This document shows, one piece after another, positions 1 to 11,337 of a DNA stretch of 64,000 bases (within the stretch, counting starts at the first letter, position 1; each line of letters opens with the position of its first letter). The position numbers and the translations under genes are program-made. The notes below the pieces were generated by a model. The model made no database searches. It was not told the origin of the DNA and worked only from the letters and a program-made list of their open reading frames with translations. The stretch is from NCBI GenBank assembly GCA_015179025.1, contig WHUX01000005.1, forward strand, positions 372,001-436,000, given 5' to 3'. Source of the stretch: Terfezia claveryi. Lineage: Eukaryota; Ascomycota; Pezizomycetes; Pezizales; Pezizaceae.

Positions 1-562
1 GCATTCATCGGATCTGTCCGAGTCCATCGTGCGTGTGCGCGCTTTAATTCATCTCACTCTGGCTGTCGCCTTTGCGGTCACATTTTATCTCAATTTGACT
101 CTGGCTGGCCTGTTGTGGTAGACGTTGCACCGAAGAATGCGACAGGAGCGGCGAGCCCTGACGTTTTAGAACACCGCGCAGTAATGATGATAGCACTCAC
201 AGCAAGGAATAATAACGTGTTGGCCAGCCCACATCTGTTTCTGCTATAATTTAATCTTCAAATCCAGACCGACCGCTCCCCCGTACCCCGTCTGCCCGTC
301 TGCCCTGCCCGTCTGCCCTGCCCGTCTGCCTGTCTGTCCCTGCCTAGAAAGCTTCCCCCACCCTCACAAAAAAACATCCTTCTAGTTTCCAAGGTTTCTA
401 GGTTTCTAAGGTTTCTAGGCTTCTAGGTATTCTTAGTGAGTAGCTGCTATTCCTCCACATTAAACACTGTTGGTCACCAAACAATTCCGCCTCAGTGCAG
501 CCTGCCTCCAAGCTTGCCAGATAGACCAGACCAACCTTTGGTTGGGGTGACGCTGCTCTTAA
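1..562 (+). promoter_or_regulatory. Upstream region of wc-2
   Basis: No coding sequence is recognised here. The stretch leads into the wc-2 start codon. It holds a pyrimidine-rich tandem array at about 289-345, built from diverged copies of a TGCCCGTC-type unit. A second short array of AGGTTTCT-like units lies at about 386-430. The role as promoter or 5' UTR is inferred only from position. Confidence 0.4.
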
Positions 563-2229
563 ATGTTGCCCCTCAACGGCATGAATCATTTGTCGTCGAC
601 CTCAGCTCCTACACAACGGTCACTCATCGTCCCTGTCTCAATGTCAATGGTTGGAAATCTCCACATGATGGGTAATGGTCCCGGTATACCGCACGTTAGC
701 GGCCAACTGCAGAATATGCAAATATCCTCACAGATGGGTGCGAACGGTGGGATGTTGACGGATCACCCGATGATGATGGATCCATTGAGCGTTCCCATGG
801 TAAATCTCGATCCACAGCTACAACCCGGCGATGGGGGTGTCCCACACTACAACATTTCGTCCATGGGAACACCAGTTCAATTACAGCCGCAGTCACTCTA
901 TCAGAGCGATTATGGGAATAGTGTTGGAGGTGGAACGTCATTGACGGAGTTTACTAAGCGGAGAAACTGGTCTCAAAGGCTGTTGGAGGAGCTTCAGGAC
1001 TTCTTGCATATCCTGACACCGGAGATGAAGATAGTATATGCATCGCCCTCGGGAAAGTCTCTTACAGGCTATGATACAGAAGAGCTGTTAGGAAGGATGA
1101 TAACGGAATATATACACCCCGATGACGCTACGCTGTACGTTCAACTCACAATCCTGGCCCTCCCTTCACACGAGTTGCTAATCTCGGCACCGTAGATTTA
1201 TGCGAGAGTTCCACGAATCGGCGTCTTCGGGACAACCCCTACGCATGTTTTATAGGTTCAGAAAGAAGGACAATAGCTATGTGATTTTGGAAACAAATGG
1301 GCATCCGCATTTTTCGGAAACTCACCCGCATATGCAAGGCTCACTGACACCAAAGGGGTTCTTCATGATGGCGAGGCAATATCCGACCAAAAATGCTGGT
1401 TTATTGGACTCATTCCTGGAATACAAAATTGAGCATGAGCGTTTGACTCGACGTATTGCAGAGTTGCGAAAGGAGGAGTCTGAAGATCAACAACAACAGA
1501 TTCGACAAAGACAGGCTCAATTACAACAACGACAGCACGATGGCAGCTCAACTGTATCTCACAGTGTTACCGACTCCGGGGAAACCCACCAGTACTCGAT
1601 GATGCCAGGCTCCACTGGAACTCTATCTTCACACTCGGGCTCTATGGCCCCGCCAGCCAAACCTGGGCCAGTCCACGGGCAAAATGGTACATTATTGACA
1701 CGACAGAACCTTGAGATGATTGATGCAACCAACTCCTCGAAAGTAGACTCTTTACGGGATAAAATAGCTAGATTTGAGGGTGCTACGCACATGGAGACAA
1801 TAGAAATGCTCACAGGATTGAGATATCGGGAAGGAGAAAGGTCTAGGGGGATTAGTACTGGGGATACCTCTCCATCGCTGATTAGAGGCGATGTGGGTGT
1901 ACCAATTCCAATGGACAAGGAGAGCAGGCATACTGGAGAGAAAAAGAAGAAGCAGAAGATTGCAGATGAGTATGTATGTACGGATTGTGGAACACTCGAC
2001 AGTCCGGAATGGAGAAAGGGACCAAAGGGTCCAAAAACGCTCTGCAACGCATGCGGGTAAGTGTATGAAATCTTTTTACGTAGGACTAATTGCTAATACA
2101 AATCTTCAATGTAGATTGCGGTGGGCAAAAAGAGAGAAAAAGCGGACTCAAGGTTCTGGCCCCAGTCAGACGTCACCTCTGTTAAATGGCCATGGCAGTG
2201 TTTCGACCCACAGTATGGCTTCGGCTTAG
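563..2229 (+). CDS. wc-2: White collar 2: PAS and GATA-finger photoreceptor partner
   Basis: Exons are 563-1134, 1196-2056 and 2115-2229, giving 515 residues. Both introns have GT..AG ends and GCTAAT branch-like sites. The product is the WC-2 type transcription factor that pairs with WC-1 to form the nuclear blue-light and clock complex. A Met/Gln/Pro-rich N-terminus is followed by a PAS domain (about residues 135-245, core [16 protein letters not shown]), which reads through the first splice into the conserved FMREFHES segment. The family block [12 protein letters not shown] and a short coiled stretch ([14 protein letters not shown]) follow. A basic KKKKQK patch and a GATA zinc finger (about residues 449-475, CX2CX18CX2C, the 18-residue loop usual for white-collar proteins) lie near the end, and the second intron cuts the finger after CNACG. 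Length matches known WC-2 proteins (about 500-530 aa). An extra upstream exon cannot be excluded. Confidence 0.95.
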
Positions 2230-5200
2230 CACTCTGAGGCTGGGTTTAAGGCCACGCATGGCACTTCCTCCAGGCTCAATCAATTACTCTCCGCATGATT
2301 TATTTCCCTACAACGACATTGATATAATGGGAATATGCGGAGCACGAATCTCCTCAATAACGTCTCTCATACTCTCATGAACTAATCGTCCACAAAAGTC
2401 ATTGGATTAGGCGCGGATGTTTGTTTTGTGCTTTCTGGTTCTTGATATCTCTCTTCCGGTGTTAGTGCTGGAACGAATGCTATTGCGGAAGTGCTATTCG
2501 TATGCTTGCTTATCATCGCTCATAAACTACCCTCACCCTCTACTGCGGCTTTGATATGTACAGATATGTTTATGCTTTGCGATTTTTGATGTTCATTGCT
2601 TATCATTGCTAATACTGCCATTACGATCTATGCGATGATATACATATATGGAGGGCGTGTGACGGTTGCGAGGTACTACGATAGCGCATGTTCTCGCTGC
2701 CTGGATTTTCTGTTAGCTTCTCTTTTGTTTGTAATCGGGGCATTTTGATTCATTTTGGGTTTCATTCAGCAATCTTTTTGATGATTTCCTTGCTCAATTT
2801 CGTTTTGTCTTCACCTGTCGCTACATACCTGGTTACACCGTATCATTACAACGTTTCTATGTCCTTGCAAGAGCACATCATTTTTTCTCACGACCAATGA
2901 TAGGACCTTTTATTCTCTTCAATATTCCTTTAGCTACGGTATGGTACAGGTACCTTCAAACTGGTTTGAGACTAGAATGCGGGTTTTTTATTTTCTATTG
3001 CCAGCTCATTCAGGTATCTAGCCACCGAAACGCATTAATATACGTGGTACTACAGCTTTTAGGTGTCATAGAATATTGTTAATCTTCTCACATAGTCTAC
3101 TGCTCTACTTGAATAGCTATTATTGCTCGTAGCCAGATTACTACTGCTGCTGCTCAACGCGTCCTAGACTCCGATACCTCAAACCTAGCCAGATAGGCAC
3201 CAGACCATTACATATTGAAAATCGAATGGTTATATCTTTGAGCTGGCTTTGATAATTCACTTGAGGCGAGCGGCTGAGGCCGCTGATCTTGTTGAAACAA
3301 TTTGCCATTGCGGAGTTATTACCAAATCCATCGTCACACTTTTTTTTTTTTTTTTTTTTTTTTTTTGGTTTGTTTCCTTGAATTTTCAACGATTTTAATC
3401 TCGACTTACCTCAAAGTTTTTTTTTTAAACTTTCTCCCAATTTCCAACAATAATATATTTATTAGAGTAATAGGCCTTTTTTTTTTTTTTTTTTTTTTTG
3501 CATCGGATTTGACATCTGCACGATATACTGCAAGTGTGAAGTACGATGTAAAGTGCCTCATTTATATATATATATATACCAAAATTTACAACAGTGCAGG
3601 TTGACACGGTCGTAATTATTATAGAAAAGTCATATATCTCCAACATGAAAATCCACATCAACAAATCTACCGCCACCCCACTTCTCGTTCGGCAGAAAAC
3701 ATTGGATGCTATGCGGCATCCTATGGCTTTCCGCGCTCGAACCTTTCCGAATCCCCGTCATGACCGGGAATGCCCATGGAGAAGGAAGAAGAAATCAACT
3801 GAAACAGATTACCGCATTCCCAGGTGGTGGAAATACACTACATCACCGTGCATAAATGCATTAGTTCAGAGATCAATGAACCATATAAACCCTAGAGAGC
3901 ATCCAATCTGATCTTACGCACCACACACACACTGCCAGGGTATGGGAGGCTTAATCCATGATATTAGAATAAGCAAAAAAAAAAAAAAAATGAAATGAAA
4001 TTTCATCGTCATTGTAATGGGAAAGTTGGACTGGGGTGGGGGGTTGGGAAGGAATGGGAATATGTACCTGGGATTGTACTGCGGGATATTGGTTATTGAA
4101 AGTACCGAACCAATATTTGGTTTGGATGGTGGTGTCAACTGCCCTGGACTGGAGCTTGGTTATATCATTTGTTATATATATATGCACAGTCCTGGCTGCG
4201 GCTGGGCGGATAACGCCTAGGACATATCCAACCCCCGGTCCTATGCGGTACGCATGAGGATAAGCCTGATTATTCTCTTTCCCACTCCCTCAGCTCACCC
4301 CAGTATTTTTATTCCCCTAGGTAGGTACTGGTAAGTATCAGCCAAGTATCCACAAGTAGACCCATGGGGGATCTATCTATCTGGGAAAACAAGGGGGGGG
4401 CGCTGTCCGAGATGTATGCACAGCATCGTCACTGCTACTACACCACACACCTTCTCGCACGTACGCATCACACACATAAACACAACAAACATATCTGCCA
4501 ATCTCCCTTTAGACAAAACAGACCACACAATGCCAACTCTTAGCCGCATGTTGGATTCTCTATGCATATTACATTAACACATGCCTGGGTACATGAGGGG
4601 TTCATCAAGAAAAAGGCGGGGATTTCCGTCTCTTGGCCACATACATAATAATAATCCTTCTTTGTGCCTTCCATATATTCCCACCGCTCGCCTCGCACGT
4701 CATGACTTCCGGAGCCTCTCCTTTTCTGGCCGCCAATGCTTTTCGCTCTTGATTAATCTGCTACGCGGTATTTTAGAACAAATAATACTTAGTGAGCTTG
4801 CTAGCCCACAGAGTAACCGCATCCCCACTAGCACCAATCAAGCGCGATAGGCGTGATAACCTTATTTCCGCGCAAAGTCTATTGTTTTAGCCAGGCCTAA
4901 CTTGTTTAGGAAAGGGTAGACTGTAAATTCCGCAAAATGTTCAACTTTCTCGATTGAAAAAATATGTGCCGAATTCCACAAGAATACTAGCCCATCACCC
5001 TGCATGCGGATGTTAAGAGTCCTATTGTTTGCATACGAGAGGGCAACGACATGTTAACACCAAAAATGGCAGTGTGCATTTGGGACATCCAAACTAACAA
5101 AACAGCGGCTGATATGTACAGTTCATGACTTGTGGCTCCAGTGTATCAAATGTATCAAAGAAATCATCCTAATTTTCCCAACAATTCTATATCAAAATGC

Positions 5201-5280
5201 TCTAAGGGTAAGCTGCGGACAACCGTGGCTCGAGGCAGGTAAGTGCTGTCCCTGCATACTTCCACCCTCATACACACACA
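2230..5280. other. Intergenic region between wc-2 and chk1 3' ends
   Basis: This 3-kb stretch lies between two convergent genes and contains no ORF that I recognise. It carries long T runs near 3340-3367 and 3477-3499, a TA microsatellite near 3563-3578, an A run near 3975-3990 and a G run near 4390. The many short ORFs here look like chance. Confidence 0.5.
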
Positions 5281-7260
5281 TTAATCGTCGTAGCCGTCGC
5301 CCATGTAGACCGCGTCCTTCGACAACACTGCAACTCTCTACATATATCACGCACATCATTAGCTTACACTTGCCCAATTCCCGCACTGTTGATCACCGAG
5401 GAAGGCACCTCTGGAATCAACGTACCTTGAAGAATCTCCTCCATTCTAACGGATCCCCCTTCGTTTTTATGAACTCTACACTTGCCATGTCTTCAGAAAC
5501 CCTGTCCACTATCACGTCTCCCGATAATGGACATCGCCGGGAGTCCGTCGTTTGGATCTTGATCCACACTTGTTCGTGATATTCATCATCATATACCTCT
5601 AATTTCTGTGGGGGTACAGCTATTCCAACCCTATGCAAGCTCTCTGATATTATTGGAAGGAGCTGTTGGAAAGGCAACTGAGAGTAGAACTTCGTGAGAG
5701 CCTGTGGTGGACAGATGTCATTAAAACGCTGAGCAACCTGTGTCAGTGACGGTGGTATTTGTGGGACTGGTGCAAATTGGCTCATCATAGGGTCCTCTCT
5801 CAAAGAAGATTTGATATCTCGAGCTGGTGCAGTCGATGAAAATTCTCGAGCCTTCCTCTCAATAGGCTGAGAAGCTGATAGTCCAATACGATCCCTTTCC
5901 AGAAATTGACGGCCAGCAGTCGCATGGACGGGTTGAGTGCATGGGAGTCGCTCAAAGTCCTGTGATTCCGGCTCTTGGGAGCTAGTAAAAGGCCTATTGA
6001 AGTCGATGTGAAGCCCCTCCATCAACTTTGTTGCGAGGAGTATTCGATTGGTACAGTTTCCGTTCTCGGCTAGGAGGGGGTTTCGACGAGTAAACCATGG
6101 GTGGCGACGAACGTCTTCTAGGGACATACGGGTTGCAGTGTCCACTTTCATCATACCTCGAAGGAGTGCTGGGGGAGTATGTCAATACACTATGGATGCT
6201 ATACACCTATTCGGAAGGGACATACATAAGGCCTCCGTTGGTAACTTCCGCCAGAGCTCATCCCCAGTTCGACCTTTTGTTTTCTTATACTCGATAAATT
6301 CCCAGGACATGTCTGAAGGCTCATCCCATGGGGTATTTCCTGCTAACATCACAAATAATACCACTCCACAAGACCATATATCCACTAGATCACCGTGGTA
6401 ACTCCTAGTTGCAACCTGAATTCATAAATGCCTGCTGTCAGTTTGTTGTGTTGACGCAAAAGAACGATAGATTCAAAGGAAGGTGATAAACACCTCAGGC
6501 GCCACATACGGAGGGGATCCGCAGATTGATGTCGACAGCTTTCGTTCTCCACGCAGCTGAAACATGGCAGCGAGGCCAAAATCAGCAATCTTCAAGTTGC
6601 CATCTTGATCGAGAAGCATATTCTCAGGCTTGATATCTAATAAAGACGCTGTGTCAATGTGGTGATTCTTCATTACTGACAATTATTTAGACTTACCTCG
6701 ATGTGAAATGCTCTTGCCATGCAGATATGTGACGCCAGCAATGAGTTGAGTAAAGTAAAAGTGCGCAATATCCTCTGAAACTCCAGCATCCGCCTCTATG
6801 ACCAAGTACTATTAATTGCCTTCACTCTTCAAAGACATAACACTATAGAAATACCTATTTTGTCAAATAAATCACCACCCTCAGCCAACTCCATAGCTAT
6901 CCACCTCCATACAGCATCCTCACCATTGGCAAAATACTGGATGATATTGGGATGAATTCCACAGTGTTTATGTATTGTTATCTCAAGGTCCATCTGTCTC
7001 CGGCTGATATTGCCACTGGCCATGGCATTCTTTTTATGAATGAATTTGACTGCAAAGACTGCTCCATTCTCGTCTTTGCCCTTTTTTATTCTATACTTCC
7101 GCAGAAATGAGTTAATATTTGGCCGTAAAAGAGAGCATAGGTCGTCGGTGAAGGAATCGTGAACATACGACGCATAAGCACCTCTCCCAATTGTCTTACT
7201 AAAAACCTCAAAGGGTAGATTCGTGGGAAGAGGGTCGGGCTGACTATAGTCGGACTTCAT
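5281..7260 (-). CDS. chk1: Checkpoint kinase Chk1
   Basis: Seven exons, read leftwards: 7260-7169, 7090-6855, 6795-6697, 6636-6494, 6415-6226, 6168-5426 and 5337-5281, for 519 residues. The product is the serine/threonine kinase that arrests the cell cycle after DNA damage, downstream of the ATR-type kinase. The glycine loop IGRGAYAS is joined by splicing to IKKGKDENG, followed by FAVKFIHKK with the ATP lysine. Then come GGDLFDKI, the HRDIKPEN catalytic loop (rebuilt across a splice), IADFGLAA, and the activation segment GSPPYVAPE. The C-terminal regulatory (KA1-like) region ends in [20 protein letters not shown], also rebuilt across the last intron. Length is close to that of fungal Chk1 (about 500 aa). 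It is divergently transcribed from ubc11 across 390 bp. Confidence 0.95.
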
Positions 7261-7650
7261 ACCGTCAGCGTCGAGACCTTCCTAAGACCAGGGAGACTGA
7301 ATCAACAAACCATCCTGATATCGATACAAGAAATGAAATAGAGTACAATCCTCAGCTTTCAGCCCAAATTAAAGTAAGCACAGAGGAACAAATACTATGT
7401 ACTAATCAGATTGAAGTACGTGCAAGATCGTGGAAAGAACTTCGCTCAGTCATTATTGGCCGAAAGTGGTTGGTGAATAGTTGTGAGAGCTAGACCTAAC
7501 TGGGGAGTTTGTTTATTGGCGCTCTTATCACTATTTTCCTTGCAACTCAATAACACCCAACAACACCCAACAACACTTTCAAAACTAGGCATTGGAATTT
7601 GCTACCCGAACACAATCAACAATTATATTACATCTTCATTCGAACCCAAA
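7261..7650. promoter_or_regulatory. Shared divergent promoter region chk1/ubc11
   Basis: The 390 bp between the two start codons must hold both promoters, if the starts are right. I see no motif I can name with confidence. A CAACACC-type repeat lies at about 7553-7576 on the ubc11 side. An ORF is open upstream of the ubc11 ATG, but it lacks family similarity. Confidence 0.45.
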
Positions 7651-8397
7651 ATGGACTATTCTATAGAAGATGTCGAGAATAGCTCCAGCTCCAATTCAAC
7701 CCAGACTGAGAAGACCAACCAGGCTCCCCAAAGGGTGGAAGCCGGCTCGGTCACCAAACGGTGAGGGAACCCAAAATATACGCTCAGCAACTCAACTTAT
7801 CTGACAGTTTCTATATAGTCTGCAAACTGAGCTCATGCAACTCATGATGTCCCCCAGTCCCGGTGTGTCCGCCTTTCCCGATGATGGGAATCTCCTACAA
7901 TGGACTGGCACAATAAGTGGCCCAGATGGAACTTTTTACGGTATGGTTGCATGTTCAAATGTAGATTTTCATTTACATCGAGAGGCGCGCAGCTGACTTA
8001 TTTTGGCACTGTAGAGGGTCTAACCTTCAAGCTTAACTTTTCCTTCCCATCAAACTACCCTTACTCACCGCCAACTGTTCTCTTCACCACTCCAATGTTC
8101 CACCCTAACGTCGATATGGCTGGGAGGATTTGCCTTGACATCTTGAAAGACAAGTGGTCCGCCGTGTATAACGTCCAGTCAATTCTCCTCTCCCTGCAGA
8201 GCTTGCTTGGGGAGCCCAATAACAAGTCCCCTTTGAATGGACAGGCTGCCGAGCTATGGGATAAGAATCCCACTGAGTATGTCACCCTCTTGTTGGCCCA
8301 GACTATCTGTGAGGTTTCAATGACGATAATTCCAAACTAAACATCTCCCAGATACAAGCGTCTTCTTATGCTCCGACACCGCGAAGCCGACGAATAA
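7651..8397 (+). CDS. ubc11: Ubiquitin-conjugating enzyme E2, UBE2C/Ubc11 type
   Basis: Exons are 7651-7760, 7819-7940, 8015-8276 and 8352-8397, for 179 residues, the same length as human UBE2C. This E2 initiates ubiquitin chains on cyclin B and securin for the anaphase-promoting complex. A Ser/Asn/Gln-rich N-terminal extension precedes the UBC fold. Visible motifs are [11 protein letters not shown] (helix 1), [12 protein letters not shown], the HPN motif in FHPNV, the active-site cysteine in [32 protein letters not shown], and a short end [14 protein letters not shown]. All four splice joins keep frame and restore conserved sequence. The start was chosen as the first ATG that fits the family length. 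Confidence 0.95.
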
Positions 8398-10416
8398 GCC
8401 TGGCCGCATTTGTACTGCTCCAAGATAACATACATGGTACGATTGAACATGCATATGGAGGCGGTGGCGTTTTGTTATTGAATTACTATTGAATTATACT
8501 TCCATTTCTCATGACATGCAGCATGATTGTTTTCACGTTTCTGGCTGAGTTTTACGTGTGCACACTGGGAATCATTCGTTCCCTCGCGTGCGAGTTACGT
8601 TAGAGTATTTGAGGATGCATCTTATAGGCAGGGGCACAAAGTATGGTGAGTATAGGGTAGGGGGAACATGAAGAATCTTCTGCCTTTAGTGGTGATTGAA
8701 CTTAGAGTAAATAGAAATCTAGAACTGGAACGAATTCTGCGGATTTGAGAACCCCGACGGAGTGCTTGAGTGTTTGCGTGTCTGTATAGAGAAAGCTCGG
8801 GATATGTCAATTGTAAACTTTCCGGAGGCTTCTTTATTGAAGTTGTTTTTTTGTTTCATTCTTGTCCTCAAACTCTTTACCTCCAGCCCCAGAATTTCGT
8901 ATGTACCCCTAACATCAATCGGGCGCATGACAAGCAAAGGGTTATGTACACTTCAATAGCGTACAGACGTACAGGCAAATAGGATATAACCCAAAGCTAG
9001 CATCCCGCATTTTGGGGCGCCCTCGATATCGAAGGAAGGCAGACCATCTCTGTCTGTAATGAGGCTACTATCAAGTTATAGCTTTATGTCAACCATTCAG
9101 GCAATAGTATTACCCTCAGATTGAGGTGATCATAGACAGCTAGCCTCGTAATCTAACTATCTATCTCATCATTCATAATAAGGCCAACTAATGAAGATAA
9201 TAGTCCTCAAGCAAAAAAAAAAAAAAAAGAAAAAGGGGGGAAGGGGGGGGGAAGGGGTAACTATTCCCGTGATAGTTCTTATAGCATTCATCTCGAACGA
9301 TGGCGACAGTGGCGTAGAAAGCCGAATTCATGAAACTGTAACATATGCCGTAGCTCCCCCTCCCCTTCCCACACCACCACAAAAATAAACAACCAAAAAA
9401 ATTACAAAATATAAAATGAAATAAAATAAGGCACAGCAGGCAGGATTAGTTTTCTTTTTTTCTTTTTTTTTTTTTTTGAGATAAATTTTTTGCCGTTTGA
9501 ACGGTTTAAGCTCTCAATGCTTGCAAAGTGGGAAAAAAAATAAAAAAATAAAACTTTACAAAGTAACTTGCAATGTAAAAGAAATACTTGCTTGTATCCC
9601 ATTTAATTTGATTGAGGGTGCATCTTTTAATACGTGTGTAGACTAAAAATTCACCGACCTCTCATGAGCAGAAATAAGAATGAGAGAGTGTTTTGTTACA
9701 AAGAAACCACAAACAGTAGGGTTTTGGAATCGCGGAGCTGCTGTACTGTGGCTGCGTGTTCGAGTTGATGTTGCACAAGAGTGGTGATATAACAACTGCC
9801 GGCACAATATTCTGCCATCATCAATATTTCATTGACTGTGCTTACGATATTTTTATTGACGAGACAGCTGGTCACCTCTTTCGTAGAGCTAGAGCTAGGA
9901 AGATCCTGAACATCACAATATGGCCTTGAACTCTCGACTCTATAACTAATCAAAGCAAATACCTGATTTTCCTCTGCAGTATTCTACTTATGCCCATCAA
10001 AAATCTGTATAATATAAGCTCCAGTAACCCCAACCCTTCCCATGACGACTATCTTAAGAAATAATATATCAAAAGACCCCGTACCAATCCAATCTCAACT
10101 TTCAACTTTCAGGAGCGAGTAGAAGATACACCACTCAAAACTTGAAATCTATACTTAACGTGAAGAACCTCAATCGTACCATCCACAGCCTTATATTTTG
10201 TTCCCAATTCCAATCCCCCTTAATCATCTAACCCAACCTCATTACCGCCTTATCCCCAGTTAATCCCCAAAGGAACCCGAATACCCAATGACATGAGAAA
10301 CGCCAACGCTCCATGTAGCAAAGTTATATACAGGAGAAACACTCAAAAAGCTGATGATCAACAAAAAGTTACAGATGGATATATATATGAGAATCGAATC
10401 CTCTCTTGTCGAGAGT
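8398..10416. other. Intergenic region between ubc11 and IES4
   Basis: A 2-kb stretch between convergent genes with no recognised coding sequence. It holds an A run followed by G runs at about 9213-9255, a T-rich tract at about 9455-9477 and A-rich tracts at about 9533-9550. An 85-codon minus-strand ORF at 9696-9953 has no recognisable features and is not called. Confidence 0.5.
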
Positions 10417-11337
10417 TTAAGCATTCGTCATAGTACTATGATATAAATATGTTAGTTATGATTCGTTCTTTGATTCTAGATTCAAAAGTGAGGGTAAAAT
10501 ACATGTCAAGTATTGTTCCTCCCATGCTGTTGAGAGCACTTGGTAGGGGTGTAGTTGGGGTTGTCGTAGAAGCCGAGTTCGCAACCGGGTTTGATAGTGC
10601 CGGTTGGACATCTAGTTTCTTCTCCACTGCAGGTGTTGCCCAAGTTGGCACGGACCATTGGAAGCCAGTGAATGACCTCAGTTGGAAACCGGCCTTGGAC
10701 CACTTCTTACATGGCTTTCCAGTACGATCCAAAGCTCTTAATTGTGCATTGATAGCACCTTGGTTGGCTTTCGGTCCCAACTTGTGCGGTCCGCTCGTGC
10801 CGGGAATAGCGAGGGTTGGTACTGCTCCGTTGTCACTATTTTGGTGCTATATTAGTATAGTACTCCATCAATGCAAGAGTAATCCAATCCTTACAGTTTC
10901 TGCTTCTTCCTACCAGGCTTCCCAGGGGGGGCTCCTGGTTGTCGCCCTCTCTTTGGCCCTGGTTTCGCTCCAGATACTCCAGCTGCTCCGGTAGCAACGA
11001 CAGATTGTGCCTCTGACCCGACTGCTGACCCAACTGGTGACCCGGCTTGGGGTGTCGCGCTGGCAGCAAGAGGTGAAGAGTTCCTTGCTGAATTTGCAGA
11101 TGACTCAGTGATACTGTTGGTGTTTGAAGGGGAGACTGTGGCAGCATCCTTTGCTGTTGTTGCTGGTGCCCACTTGGCCAGCTTCGCAGAGTCTATCTTA
11201 AGGACTACTATCCGTCGAGGGCGGACAGCCTTCTTGTCTATTTTCTTTGGAGGCATCGTGGGTGTATTTGCAGAAGATGTCTTGAGTGAAGATGAAGAAG
11301 AAAGTGGGCTGGTCGAAGAGGCTGCAGAGCGGACCAT
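10417..11337 (-). CDS. IES4: INO80 chromatin-remodelling complex subunit Ies4
   Basis: Exons are 11337-10895, 10835-10503 and 10435-10417, giving 264 residues. Ies4 is a fungal-specific accessory subunit of the INO80 nucleosome remodeller, reported as a target of checkpoint signalling in yeast. The N-terminal half is low-complexity Ser/Ala with basic patches and a short conserved strand RRIVVLKID. A Lys/Arg/Gly/Pro AT-hook-like stretch (PKRGRQPG, GRKKQKL) follows. The diagnostic C-terminal block is GPKANQGAINAQLRALDRTG, then KPCKKWSKAGFQLRSFTGF and a Trp-Pro segment. The last short exon, ending MTNA, rests only on splice motifs and frame. A later ATG (in MPPKKIDKK, about residue 27) could be the true start. 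Confidence 0.85.

Noticed and set aside
9696..9953. 85-codon minus-strand ORF
   Set aside because: No ATG-based family similarity, AT-rich surroundings, length expected by chance.
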